In this document: one piece after another, positions 1 to 10,208 of the stretch
Position numbering within the stretch: the first letter of the stretch is position 1
Layout of the letters: each line of letters begins with the position of its first letter
From: Aphelidium insulamus
Lineage: Eukaryota > Aphelidiomycota > Aphelidea > Aphelidiaceae
Direction: 5' to 3'
DNA length: 64,000 nt
Assembly (NCBI GenBank): GCA_036784855.1
Contig: JAZDSV010000007.1
Span: 372,001-436,000, forward strand
Translations under genes and position numbers: made by a program
The notes under the pieces: generated by a model
What the model was told of the DNA's origin: nothing
The model's database searches: none
The model's input: the letters and a program-made list of their open reading frames with translations, nothing else

Positions 1-367
1 GTCCGCTGTGGGCAGAGAAATGGATTTTTTGGCGTCGGGGACGATTGCGGACAATGAAGAAACGGTCGATGATGAAGATATTGGCACTTCCTTTGCCGCC
101 CCCAGAATTACTGCTTTATGTGGTCTGATTCTGTCTTTCGATCGACAATCTAAAAGGAAGTGCATTGAAAATACGGCTGATATGCGTGAAGTCCTGAAAG
201 AGATGTCATCGAGTCCGGGACACCACGACATCGTTCGCGGCTATGGCAATCTGGACCCTACGCGAATTTTTGGCCCCTATTCCATGCGCGAACCAGCCAC
301 ATTTGAGTCAAAGTCAGCAGTTGCAATGCGTCTCCGCAAAATAGTTCGTCGCGTCAGTGAACCATGA
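1..367 (+). CDS. Subtilisin-like (S8) domain protein, C-terminal fragment
   Basis: The window opens inside this gene. The frame is open from base 2 to the stop at 365-367. The visible part carries GTSFAAP, the signature around the nucleophile serine of S8 subtilases, followed by an alpha-helical stretch as in the C-terminal part of that fold. The Asp and His motifs would lie upstream of the window, so activity cannot be judged. The fragment is closely related to the end of the broken gene just downstream (shared NTADMRE, SPGHH and GYG..LDP motifs), so the two are tandem paralogues. No secretion signal can be seen because the N-terminus is missing. The S8 assignment rests on one motif plus the full domain visible in the paralogue. 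Confidence 0.6.
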   Translation, partial: SAVGREMDFLASGTIADNEETVDDEDIGTSFAAPRITALCGLILSFDRQSKRKCIENTADMREVLKEMSSSPGHHDIVRGYGNLDPTRIFGPYSMREPATFESKSAVAMRLRKIVRRVSEP

Positions 368-571
368 GCATATCGTGTTCAATATATTGCACAATAATTG
401 TGTTGACCTTGACCGAACCGAACTTTCGTTATTGCATAAGGCGTCAGCAGCCGGTCCACGCGCGGCTAGCATCAGTTCTAATCTGTACCAATGGAACATG
501 CTGGCAGTAAGTTTATTTACGAGCCATCTCAAGACGCAATCGTTAACTAGCTACGAGGCGGCCTAGAATTC

Positions 572-1974
572 GTGATGCCTGAATCAGGCTCTGCGAAATG
601 CTTCGAAACTAAGAAGGGCTTGCAGCTGAATGCCAGGCTGGAATTGCTTGACTTATCACAAAACCGGAATCACTGGCTGGAGTTCGCCTCGCACTTACCC
701 GAATGCAACAAGATGGTTGCCCCTCCGAGGCTACGATATCAAGAATTGCCTACCTTCCTGAATGAGACGAGTGACGCATTTGCAAAAGGTCTCGTGGAGC
801 TCGATTTTAGCTTCTGCCACTTTCAAATATGCGACAGGTCGTTGTCAGATGCACTAACTCGATTCAAGTCATTGAAGGTCTTAAAAGTCCCTTCTGCGGG
901 ATTTTTTCATTTTGACGATCTCCGTTCGATGGCAGAACAAATTTCGGCATGTCGCGATCTATGCTGGAATCACCGCCAGCTTCGAACTCCACGATTTGGA
1001 AACATTGGATAACGTTTGGCACTTTAAACATTCGCAACAAGCTCAGCAGTGCAGTGATCGCCTCCATACCTATAAGAGTACTCACGCCACGTCAGTTCCT
1101 GTTGCCAAAGGTGAGCTACAATATTCAAATCCGTTCGATAATCAATACGAATGCTTAACTAAGCGCATAAAGCAAATGGGAAAGGCGATAAACATTGCAA
1201 TATTCGATTCGGGTCTTAACAATTACGAGCAAGTGGCTGCTGGCGAGCGAGTGCAATATCTCAACTTGGTCAATCATCCCGGTATGGACACCAGTGGGAA
1301 TGGGACCAAAGTGGTGCAGTTAATTGATCGATTTGACGGCAAGAAGATGTTCAAGTATCAGATCGTTAAATATTTGGATGATGCCGGCAAATGTGACAAA
1401 GGGAGCCTCATTAACGGCCTGCAAAATATTCTCGATTCGCCAGATAAGCCTGATATAGTATTGCTACCGGCAATTGCAGCTGGCAATCGCGAACTTTACT
1501 GTCTTGTGCGAAAGGTATTGGCATCAGATATCATTGTTGTTGCTGCGGCTCGTTCCAGCAACAATAAGACTTTTACCAAGGCCATTGGATATCCAGCCGC
1601 ATACGGGGGGCTTATTTGTGTCGACGCGCATGACGAGCATGGCATAGCTACGAAGAAAAATTCAGTTGGCCGCGAATTGGACTTTTTGGCGAGTGATGAG
1701 GACTCCAAAATTTGACAGCATTTCTTTTGCCGCTGCTCGAGTCACAGCGCTGTGTGCTTTGGTCCTTCTCTTCGACCGACAAGGAGTCAGTCGAACCATT
1801 CGTAATACTGCTGATATGCGCGAGATTTTGCTAAGTATTTCTGAAAGTCCTGGCCACCACAGGACGGTTAGCGGATATGGCTGCTTGGATCCTGGGAAGC
1901 TGTTTGACCATAGAGATCCTGATGAAGAGGTTCGAAGCCAAATGAAAGCAGTTTTGGATTATCGCAATACTTGA
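572..1974 (+). pseudogene. LRR-like / subtilisin-like gene copy broken by frame changes
   Basis: Three overlapping frames must be joined to read this gene. Bases 572 to about 1012 give leucine-rich, LRR-like sequence (LELLDLSQN, LVELDFSFCHF, LKVLKVPS). Bases 912-1715 give the start of a subtilase domain: INIAIFDSG carries the catalytic Asp, but the His motif reads SGNGTKVV, so the usual GHGT histidine is Asn. The oxyanion-region AAGN reads AARS. Bases 1666-1974 give the serine region, where GTSFAAP has become SISFAAAR. Compared with the upstream copy, a deletion near 1690-1715 removes about ten residues and shifts the frame; a 26-base intron there would not restore the frame. I read this as a decayed tandem copy. 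A transcribed gene with unrecognised introns is possible but would still lack the His. Bases 368-571 also have an open frame of unclear meaning. Confidence 0.55.
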
Positions 1975-2042
1975 GGAATCCAGGCATTTGCTTCAACGAC
2001 ACAATATAATTATCTTCATTGCTTTGCTAGCGTCGTGAGTTT

Positions 2043-2188
2043 TTTAAATGTAACCATGCAGCAAAAGTGTTATTGTTCAAAGCCCTAAAACAGGGCAGAT
2101 TCCGCGTTTAAATGTAACCATGCAGCAAAAGTGTTGATGGATGCAGGTAATATGGTTATTGTTCAAAGCCCTAAAACATGGCAGATTC
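2043..2188. repeat. Direct duplication covering the promoter and start codon of the next gene
   Basis: Two elements occur twice. A 29-bp element is at 2043-2071 and again at 2107-2135. A 32-bp element is at 2071-2102 and 2157-2188. The downstream 32-bp copy contains the ATG of the UCHL5 gene (2178). The upstream copy differs by one base, which turns ATG into AGG. Confidence 0.85.
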
Positions 2189-3366
2189 AGCAGCCGGGAA
2201 TTGGTGTCTCATTGAGAGCGATCCGGGCGTCTTCACGGAGCTCATATCGGCCGTGGGCGTGAAGGATGTGGTAGTGGAGGAGATGTACTCGCTCGACATG
2301 CCCATGGACCATTTGCTGTACGTGCACGCCATGCATGCGTTCCTAATACTGACGACATTTGGCGTCTAAGACCCGTGTATGGTCTCATCTTCTTGTTCAA
2401 GTGCGGCAACTCACGTGACGAACCCATGGGCACATTCAGCCAGCCGCCGTCCCTGTTCTTTGCGCATCAGGTCATTGAGAATGCGTGCGCCACCCAAGCC
2501 ATCCTGTCCGTGCTGATGAATGCGCCGGGTGTGGAGCTGGGCCAGGTTCTGCGCGACTTTAAGCAATTTGTCGGTGACTTTAACAGCGAGGTATGCATGT
2601 GCTACAAGTGCTGGATGATATGATATGCGGTGTTGAGAGCGGTAGATGAAAGGATTTGCCATTTCCAACTGTGATGCCGTTCGTACTGCTCACAACAGCT
2701 TTGCCCGGTAAGAAACTACTATGTATCATCCCAGTACACACTACATCCTCATGCTGATATGCTGCAGCACCAACAACTTTGAGCTGGACCGCAGCTTGAA
2801 GTCGGATGAAGATGAGGACAACTTTCACTTCATTGCCTACATTCCACACGAGGGACAAATATTTGAGCTGGACGGCTTGCAGCCACAGCCCATTTGCCAC
2901 GGTCCATACTCGGGCGACTGGCTTGATTCGGCGCGGCCAGTTATCACTCGACGCATTGAAAAGTATATAATAATCTGATGCATATAGCTAGGATGAGATG
3001 TTTAATGTTGCATTCAGATATACGGCCAGCGAAATCCGTTTCAACTTGATGGCAGTCACCAAGGACCACTTGGGAGAGCACAAGCAGTCGCTAGAGCGCA
3101 TAATGCAGCAACTGGCACAATCCCCGAATGCGGACTTGGAGGCCATGCGGTATGATTTGGAGTCTCGAATCGCAGAAGAGACCGATAAGCGCGAAGGTTA
3201 TAAGGTTGTCCTTGTTTGCATGGCTTATCACTGATAATGTTAACTTTTACAGAAAGAGAATGCGCGCCGTCGGCACAACTTTGTTCCTATGGTGTTGGAG
3301 GCGCTCAAATGTATGGCCAGCAAGAATATGATCGGCGATTATCTGGCAACAGTGTCTAAACAGTAA
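2178..3366 (+). CDS. UCHL5: Ubiquitin C-terminal hydrolase UCH37/UCHL5
   Basis: A cysteine deubiquitinase of peptidase family C12. In animals and fission yeast it docks on the 19S proteasome and trims ubiquitin chains. Six exons are predicted: 2178-2317, 2371-2590, 2646-2707, 2768-2962, 3018-3204 and 3253-3366, giving about 305 residues. All introns are GT-AG and 48-60 bp. The N-terminus reads [16 protein letters not shown]. The active-site region ENACATQA holds the nucleophile Cys, [10 protein letters not shown] the His and FELDG the Asp. The C-terminal extension, with EIRFNLMAV and the basic RRRHNFVPM segment, separates it from the short UCHL1/UCHL3 type and fits the proteasome-binding (ULD) tail, though it is slightly shorter than the human protein. 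It converges on MLH1 with 34 bp between stop codons. Confidence 0.93.
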
Positions 3367-3400
3367 ACACACATTGCACTAAAATCTATTGCTAGCCCAC

Positions 3401-6259
3401 TCAACACCTCTCGAATATTTTGTATAGTCCAGGCAGATCAGCCAGTTGCACCTGATCAAACAGGTATTATTGGCTGACATGTAATTGCAAGACACTTGCC
3501 AAGTCAGCTGGAACAGCTAGTGACTCTTCCGGCACCAGCAGCTTGGTTCGAAACGCCGAAAATATTTGGTGCTCCACGTCATGCTTGTATTGCCGTACCC
3601 AATCAGGCTCGGCAGAGGCGTCGCCGTAGTGGAATGCATCATCATTCGCAGCAGCGCCGTCAACCACCTCTTCATCAGGAGGCGATGGCTCTATTGCATA
3701 TAGCAGGGACAATTCATTGGCAATTCCTTCCAAGCACGATTTCTCGTGCGACCAGTCGACCTGCAGTTTAGATATTGAAACAGATAATAAATAGAAGCAT
3801 TGCAGTTTAGATGTATTGAAACATTAATATCGCGACTTACTTCTAGTCCCAGACGCAGTAAAAACATTGGCAACTTGTCAAGACAGGGCACGTAACCGTC
3901 CAGCACCAACGGCAACCCCGTGAGCATACAGTCATATTTGTCGGTAGTCGTTTCCGTATCAATTTGAATGGCAAAGTATTCACTGAGCATGGCCGAGTGC
4001 TCCGTCAACAGGTTAATAGTGTCGCATGTGATCTTGTCTGAATCTTGGGTCGGGCCAGCTGCCTCGTCGCCACCACACTGATGCTCCAGCGCCACGGCAA
4101 GCATTTCGCGCACCGATAGAGCTTGAGAAAAGTCCAGCTGTCCAAAGTTTGCAAACTCGTGCAAGAATAGCTGGTAGAACAATTCTCGACTGGTAAAATT
4201 GGTAAATGTAGATAATCCCATACAAAGTTGCTTACCTCAACCGATGATAGTTCACCAAGTAGAGTTTGGTACGATACTGCACCAGAGCCAGCTTGGCGTC
4301 GACCACTCCCACGAATGAGTGATCGCGCAAGATGTTGGTGGCCGCTTCGTTGGCAGAGGATTTGATATCACGTCTCAACTCCAGTATGCTAGTCAGTCGG
4401 ATTTCTTTTCGCTGACAAAGCGCAGTTGTGGCAACTGGGCCGGCAATCGATGATTTTCCAGGTGTGCGTTCGCTGGGATAAAGTTATGTGTTTTGACGCA
4501 AATATGCATAACGCTACCTCAATGATGAAGCCTCGATAGGCTTTACTGTATTCGACTGCCTAGCTTAGTAAGAAAAACATAACATGGGAAGTCTCTTGTA
4601 TATGCCATACATCGACAACTGTGAATTCCCCGTCTCATTCTCCTTGTCCGTGATTAGGGTTGTCGACTTTTTCGGCAATCGCTTGACAAACGAGTCGAGC
4701 GTCTGCAGCCTGCTGTCCGTTCTGACAAATTTGTTTGGGGGCATGGTGCTCGAGGGCCGTGTGGCCGCCGCCGCCGTGCGTTCAATCAATGTCGGCACCC
4801 GCACCTCCGCTGAAGTGTTTCCGTCGAGCACACTGACCGCAGGAACAGTTTGAACAGAAAACACTCGAGAAGTGTTGGAGCCGCGAAGCACAGTCTGCAG
4901 CATAACAGATGCCGCCTCCACTATCTCATCTTCATACATAAAGTGCACCTCACGCTTGGTGGGGTGTACATTGACGTCCAGTGTTTCAGGCGGCAGCTGC
5001 AAGCTCAGATACACCCACGGATGCCCGCCCTTGGGCAAGTAGGGCTGGTACAGCGTTTCAATCATTCGCTTGACCATCGGACTCTCCACCAGGCGACCTT
5101 CGTCACTGTCAGCATGTACTTGTATGTACTTGTAAATACGTTACAATAACTGATTACTGTAGGCAAAAAGTACGGACCATTGATAAATAGAAGCATGGTC
5201 AGCTTCTTCACGCTGTAGTTTGCATTGGTGATGGAACCAGAGAGCGTGAAGCGGTGCCGCTCATTTGTCGCGTCAACTGGCAGCAGCTCTTTGGCCACAG
5301 CGGTGCCGTAAACAAGCCGGATGGCATCGACGTGCTCCCCGCTGCCGGTGGTGTGGACGTCAGGCGTGACGGCCCCGTGCTGCAGAGACAACAACCGTGA
5401 GAATAACAGAGCGCAGACACAGCGCCCGCAACCTTCTTGCACGACAGGCTGACGGCGGGATTGTGGATCGAATAGCGCATGACAACTTCGACAATGCGGT
5501 GATACTCGTCGGCCAGGTTGGAGAGTGCTTTGCGACGCGCTGCCACGTTGAAGAACAGATCCTCCACCTGGCGGGCAGGCCATGTCAGTCAGCGGTCAGT
5601 GTGTTTCGCACGGCATCCACGCACCGTAATCTGGGTGCCAGTGTTGCCGGCGCAGGCTTTCGGCTGGGCGCTGTCTCCCTTGTCGCGTGTTGCCGGCACC
5701 AACACTCCGTCAGAGTAGTGCGCCCTGTCCAGAGACTGTTAAACGGTAAACATATGCACCTGCACATATCACGTGCCTGTAGGCGCACGCAGACTGCGCC
5801 GTCTTGGTGGTGATGGAGAGGCGGGCGACGTGGCTTATGCTTGCCAGAGCCTCCCCGCGGAACCCGAACGTGGCAATGCTCTCCAGGTCCTCGAAGCGCT
5901 GCAGTTTGCTAGTTGTGAACCGCTCACACACCAACTCCAGGTCCTCGCGCTGCATGTTAACAGGCAGTTGGCATTGCACTCAGCCCGGCATACACACGCA
6001 CGCACCGCGATGCCGTGGCCGTTGTCGGTGATTTGCAGCAGCTTCAGTCCGCCATCGCGGGCCACAATCTGCACAGCCGTGGCGCCGGCGTCCAGAGCGT
6101 TCTCCAGCAGCTCCTTTAGCGCATTGGCCGGCCTGTGTATGATCTGCAGGGGAGCTGTGAGCGTGCCTGTGTGGTCGTGTATGAGGGCGGCACCTCTCCG
6201 GCGGCGATGCGGTTCACCACGGCCTCGTCCAGGCGGTGAATGCGCGGCAGCTGTGTCAT
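3401..6259 (-). CDS. MLH1: DNA mismatch repair protein MLH1
   Basis: MutL homologue; with PMS2/PMS1 it forms the MutL-alpha endonuclease complex in the nucleus. It starts at 6259 with [17 protein letters not shown]. Exons 1-6 are 6259-6194, 6143-6006, 5949-5777, 5724-5625, 5567-5433 and 5379-5178, with more exons down to 3401. The GHKL ATPase motifs are [11 protein letters not shown] (catalytic Glu), DNGHGI and [11 protein letters not shown], followed by [13 protein letters not shown]. The C-terminal dimerisation domain is clear ([31 protein letters not shown]). The end reads YKIFERC, matching the invariant FERC of MLH1 that helps form the PMS partner's endonuclease site, so this is MLH1 rather than PMS. 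The last intron (about 42 bp, donor GTCTTG) and the linker exons near 4480-4600 are uncertain. The intron 5725-5776 appears to use a GC donor. Confidence 0.93.
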
Positions 6260-6372
6260 TCTGGGTGCACTGTACGCTTTGGATGCTACACAGACAGACT
6301 GCTACAGACAGTCCCCCTGGACAGTGTAGACAGTCCGCCCTTAAGAGACAACACACCGACACAGTTGCTGCA
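6260..6372. promoter_or_regulatory. Shared divergent promoter region, MLH1 and metaxin-like gene
   Basis: Only 113 bp separate the two start codons on opposite strands, so both promoters must lie in or overlap this interval. It contains repeated CAGACAG-type words near 6290-6340. No TATA box is obvious. The function is inferred from layout only. Confidence 0.45.
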
Positions 6373-7722
6373 ATGACGAGCGCGTGGACGCGCGTGCAAG
6401 CAGTATGGAGTGCCTTGTCGGCGCCCGCGCTGCCAGCCGTGCAATTCCAGTGTGCCGGCATGGGAGGCGACAGCGGCACCGAGAGCCGCATACTTACCGC
6501 GGTGTTGGCCAAGCTGAGCCAGCAGACCGCGCACTCGGCTGCCTGTGCATTTTTCCGGCTACCCGGCGGTTGCGCTATTGACCCCACCACGTGCATTGTG
6601 GATGTGAGTGGCTGCACCATTGCGTACAAGCCCCTGCTTACTTATCCATCCGTGTGTGCAGGTCTACCTGCGCCTGGCGGGCATTCCCGTGCACGTGTGG
6701 CCGAATGCCAACCCGCTGCAAGCTCCTCGCGCTCAGTTGCCGTTCGTGGTGCTGGTGGGCACGGAGACGCGCCTACTTAGTGGTAGCGCTGACATCATAC
6801 TTGACCAGCTGCGCAATGAGGTCAGTGTGTGTATGTATGTAGTGTATGTATGTGTGTGTGTATGTATGTATGTATGTATGTATGTATGTATGTGTGTATG
6901 TCTGTATGTATGTATGTATGTATGTATGTATGTATGTATGTATGTGTGTATGTATGTATGTATGTATGTATGTATGTATGTATGTATGTATGTATGTATG
7001 TATGTATGTATGTATGTATGTATGTATGTATGTATGTATATATGTATGTGTGTATGTATGTATATTATCTAAGACGTGTAGGGAGGGTTCATGGACTTGG
7101 ATGCAGGGCATAGTGATGCCGAGCGGGCCATGTCCAGCGCACTTGTCTCGCTAATTGAAGAAGACATATTCACCGCGGCGGCAAGTATAGAGACAGCTTT
7201 GGGGATATCGGGACGCTGACACTCTCCGTCTAGCTGTTTGCGCTCTACTTTGATGACCGGGTGTTTGAACAAGTTACACGGCCGGCAATAGTCGGCAATG
7301 CCAACTCGCTTCAACTTTTATCCAACCATGTGGCTGCGGGTGTCCGCCTCCGGTATATCGAGTGGCTTGATCAACGTCTAAAAGGCACAGCTCTTCTCTC
7401 CACAAGACCCATTCAAGCTGGCCGTATCTTTGAGCGATGTGACGCTGCTTTGGCTTCCCTGAACACACACTGTGGCACCCGCCTCCTTCAATTGCATCCA
7501 GCTTCCACGATGGTTGACACCACGCCAACTTTGAAATCATCAGCCCTGTTTTCACGAAATGACGAGTCGCCGTGTACGGTCGACGTATACGTATATACCG
7601 CCGTGCATCTGATAAGAGCAAGCGGCCAGCTGACACCCCTGGCTGCCATGCTCAACAAACACTCTAACCTGCTGCGCCACTATGACTTAATGCGAAGACT
7701 GCTTGAGCAGAGAAAGCAATAA
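6373..7722 (+). CDS. Metaxin / SAM37-like mitochondrial outer-membrane import protein
   Basis: Metaxins are GST-fold partners of SAM50 that help assemble beta-barrel proteins in the mitochondrial outer membrane. Four exons are predicted: 6373-6603, 6662-6820, 7082-7180 and 7234-7722, giving about 325 residues. The thioredoxin-like half reads [12 protein letters not shown], then LPFVVLVG and [12 protein letters not shown], in the order of the metaxin N-terminal domain. The C-terminal helical half has [25 protein letters not shown] and a late helix [12 protein letters not shown] matching the metaxin DAFVFSYLA region. No hydrophobic C-terminal anchor is obvious, so it may attach through partners. 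Intron 2 is 261 bp because of a TATG microsatellite. The third intron requires a GC donor (GCAAGT, 7181) to keep frame. It is divergent from MLH1. Assignment is to the family; metaxin-1 versus -2 cannot be decided. Confidence 0.7.
6828..7064. repeat. (TATG)n microsatellite inside an intron
   Basis: An almost uninterrupted run of TATG/TGTA units about 230 bp long fills intron 2 of the metaxin-like gene (6821-7081). It creates long artificial open frames of Tyr/Met/Val/Cys and His/Thr/Tyr/Ile on both strands, which are not genes. Confidence 0.95.
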
Positions 7723-7755
7723 AACTGGTTGATCCGTATTACATGTAGTTTGCAA

Positions 7756-8109
7756 CTAGTGATCTTCGCTGTTCAGCACGGCTTCCAGACGCGACCATTC
7801 TTCTGCGCTCAACAACACTGGGTTTTCAATCTGCGCCATGTTAGCGCTTAACGACACGAAAAAAGTCATTCTTACAGTTTCCGAGTCGCAGCTCTGCTTT
7901 GCGGACTCTGGCTCGTGCTCGATGGTGCTATTGGTGCCGTTGATATTCACAAAAACATCCGATGATGATAGCTGAATTGCTAGTTTGGCGGCCGCAGTGA
8001 GCGTTGTGCCCATATTTTGTTCCAGCTGCAAGAGTCGTGCATTCAGATACTCTAGTCGATCAATGGCAACCGCGGTATCAGCGTCGGCGTCGTCGCCATT
8101 CGCGTTCAT
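7756..8109 (-). CDS. Small coiled-coil protein, possibly Mediator subunit 11
   Basis: A protein of about 100 residues. The first 20 residues are Asp/Ala-rich. A helix follows (RLEYLNARLLQLEQNMGTTL, then AAAKLAIQLSS) with heptad-like leucines. This helix resembles the start of MED11, where a short coiled coil ends in a G-x(6)-AG-x-(I/V)-x-ELS pattern, but the match is too short to be sure. A 45-bp in-frame intron at 7831-7875 is likely: donor GTAAGA, a GCTAAC branch-like site and acceptor GCGCAG. Without it, the protein would be 117 residues. It converges with the metaxin-like gene, with 33 bp between stops. A nuclear role is inferred only if the MED11 match holds. Confidence 0.45.
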   Translation of the reverse strand: MNANGDDADADTAVAIDRLEYLNARLLQLEQNMGTTLTAAAKLAIQLSSSDVFVNINGTNSTIEHEPESAKQSCDSETVRMTFFVSLSANMAQIENPVLLSAEEWSRLEAVLNSEDH

Positions 8110-8192
8110 GGTGTTCGCAGAGTGTCAACTACTGCCTGACAACATCCATGCGTGTTGATACAAATACATAGTATACTATGTATTTGTATAAT

Positions 8193-9240
8193 CTATTTGC
8201 CTAATGCACAAACATCGCCCATCAAGTCGCCGTCTACCAGCTGTGGCGTGACAGTGTACTTTAGTGCGGATGAAGCCACACTGAACGCGTGTCCATTGTC
8301 CGCATCTACCACCGCAACACACTGCGCAAATTGCGGCACAGTACCTGGCGATATCTGCAAGCGGTAAAATCTCCGTGTGAGTATGCATATGCAGTATCGC
8401 AATGGTGTGTACACCTACATCAAATTGGAGATCACCCACAACGAGAGTGACGGCGCCAGACTCGTGAATCAATATCTCGCCCAGCAACCCTGATATGGCT
8501 TGCGGCGCAACGTTGGACGGATCCTCGGCGCCGACGTCAAGCGGGACCGATGGCATGTGCGTCTGCTGCACTGCCGGGAATATCGGCGGGAACTGAATGA
8601 TGGCCGAGTGTCCCACGGGCGCCTGTGGCAAGTTATTTCCGCTCACAAGTATTGGAGATATATCATATTACCTCGGTCCAAAAGTTGCTAAGTGGAGAGG
8701 CGGCAAGAATAGACGGTGATGCAATGGAATCCTCGTTGGAGGCACTCGAGCCAGGCAGTGTATGCTCTGCCGCGGCAGCTCCCTGAGCAGCACCACCACG
8801 CGACTCCGGTTCAATAGAGGATGGAAGAAGGTCCACCTTCAACTTCTCATCCACGCCCTCCACATCCATTGGGTCACCACTTGTACTCTGAAATGCGGCG
8901 GTGGTGGCGGCGTGTCGGCCGACACTCATAGCGACCGTCTTGGTAGCGGTTCGTCCACCGCCCGCCAAACCCTGCGCGAATATTCCCGTAGCATTGGCAG
9001 TCAACGAAGGGTCGGGGCCAGCATGTCCACCGCGCCTCCGCCGTCCGTCCCTATTGAAGTCGCGTCCAGTTCTCGCACCGCCGCTATTTTCCTGTGTACG
9101 GTGGTGTCAGCAAAGTTCATGCCCAAGAGATAGATATTAACCTTGTTGCCGGTGGCTGCTGGCTGCTCTTCAGGCTGCTTACGCCTAGCAGGAATGGTTG
9201 GCTTGAATGGACGGACGCGTGTCGGTGGCTTTTTGTCCAT
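8193..9240 (-). CDS. POLR3D: RNA polymerase III subunit RPC4
   Basis: RPC4 pairs with RPC5 (RPC37 in yeast) in Pol III and acts in termination and reinitiation. The gene starts at 9240 with a basic, proline-rich N-terminus (MDKKPPTRVRPFKPTIPARR) and a low-complexity middle. The C-terminus carries the family hallmarks: a LPQAPVGHSAIIQFPPIFP segment, then GLLGEILIHESGAVTLVVGD and a last segment with PQFAQCVAVVD and ALKYTVTPQLVDGDL, matching the 'G.l.v..SGkv.l.lG' and 'C.TPD' blocks of RPC4. About four introns of 45-60 bp are needed, for example donor GTTAAT about 60 residues after the start, and another between FWTE and GNNLPQ near 8640. Exact borders are uncertain. It is divergent from eL32. 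Confidence 0.78.
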
Positions 9241-9426
9241 ATTGTGCTCTCGTTAGGAAATATGTATTTAAATGGACACAACTAAGAGAGCTCTCTAATT
9301 ATTGGAACTTAATTCAACCCTGCTACTTGAACCAGCCAATCACAGGGCGCCTAGAGAGCAATCCGCGACCCTGCAATTCAAGGCCGCCGCCCCGCTTCCA
9401 TCCACACCCGCGCATCCACACCCACA
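9241..9426. promoter_or_regulatory. Divergent promoter region, RPC4 and eL32
   Basis: A 186-bp interval between opposite start codons. It contains CCAATCA near 9335, a possible CCAAT box, and a C-rich tract just before the eL32 ATG, as is common in front of ribosomal protein genes. Confidence 0.4.
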
Positions 9427-9927
9427 ATGGCCATCACCAGCCTGAACAAGACGCCCATCGTCAAGAAGCGCACCAAGGTCTTCAAGCGCCACCAGTCTGA
9501 CCGCTACCACTCTGTCAAGGTAGGCGAGACTGATCTGGGTGGATTCGGCATACGCCTGCCACTGATCACCATTCCGTGTCTAACAAGCGATACTGACCAC
9601 ATCACGTCGTCGTAGGAAGCATGGCGCAAACCCAAGGGTATTGACAATCGCGTGCGCCGCCGGTTCCGCGGCCAGCTGCCCATGCCCAAGATCGGCTACG
9701 GCAGCAACGCCAAGACCAAGTTCCTGTCACCCGACGGATTCAAGCGCGTGCTGGTGAAGAACGTCGCCGAGCTGGAGCTCCTGATGATGCACAACCGTCG
9801 CTACTCTGCCGAGATTGCGCGCGGTGTCAGCGCCAAGAACCGAATTGTTATGGTGCAGCGTGCCGCCCAGCTCAACATCAAGGTCACCAACGCTGCCGCC
9901 CGCGTCCGCACGCAGGAGAGCGAGTAG
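9427..9927 (+). CDS. RPL32: 60S ribosomal protein eL32
   Basis: A structural protein of the large ribosomal subunit. Two exons, 9427-9519 and 9616-9927, give 134 residues, the normal family length. The intron (96 bp) splits the protein after DRYHSVK, within the conserved HQSDRY...[17 protein letters not shown] block. Further conserved parts are [34 protein letters not shown] and [10 protein letters not shown]. The sequence is closer in feel to fungal and holozoan eL32 than to plant or ciliate forms, which supports an opisthokont source. High expression is expected. Confidence 0.97.
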
Positions 9928-10208
9928 ATGGGTTAAGCGGCGGCGGTGGGAGTGTTCAGTGGCAGCTGGATGGTTACTTTTATTGGCTGTCCATGTGTCC
10001 AGTGTATGCTTTGCCGCCCCGCAGTTGATATAAAGCATCGCAGATCTATATCTACCTGTGAAGAGTCTTGTCACGCTACTCTGCTGCTATTTATGCACTC
10101 TACGTTTCGTGGTTGTATACGTATAATGGTATATAGCCTGTGTTCAAACTTGTTTTGTGGTAATACATCCCGTATCATAGCTGCGGATAATATTAATAAA
10201 TATTGATA

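Noticed and set aside
1693-1718. A 26-bp GT-AG stretch that might be an intron in the second subtilase copy
   Set aside because: Too short compared with local introns, and removing it does not restore the frame.
5773-6372. Long plus-strand open frame upstream of the metaxin-like ATG
   Set aside because: This part is antisense to MLH1 exons; only the portion from 6373 is supported as coding.
6773-7154. Open frames of Tyr/Val/Cys/Met and His/Thr/Tyr/Ile repeats on both strands
   Set aside because: They come from the TATG microsatellite inside the metaxin-like intron.
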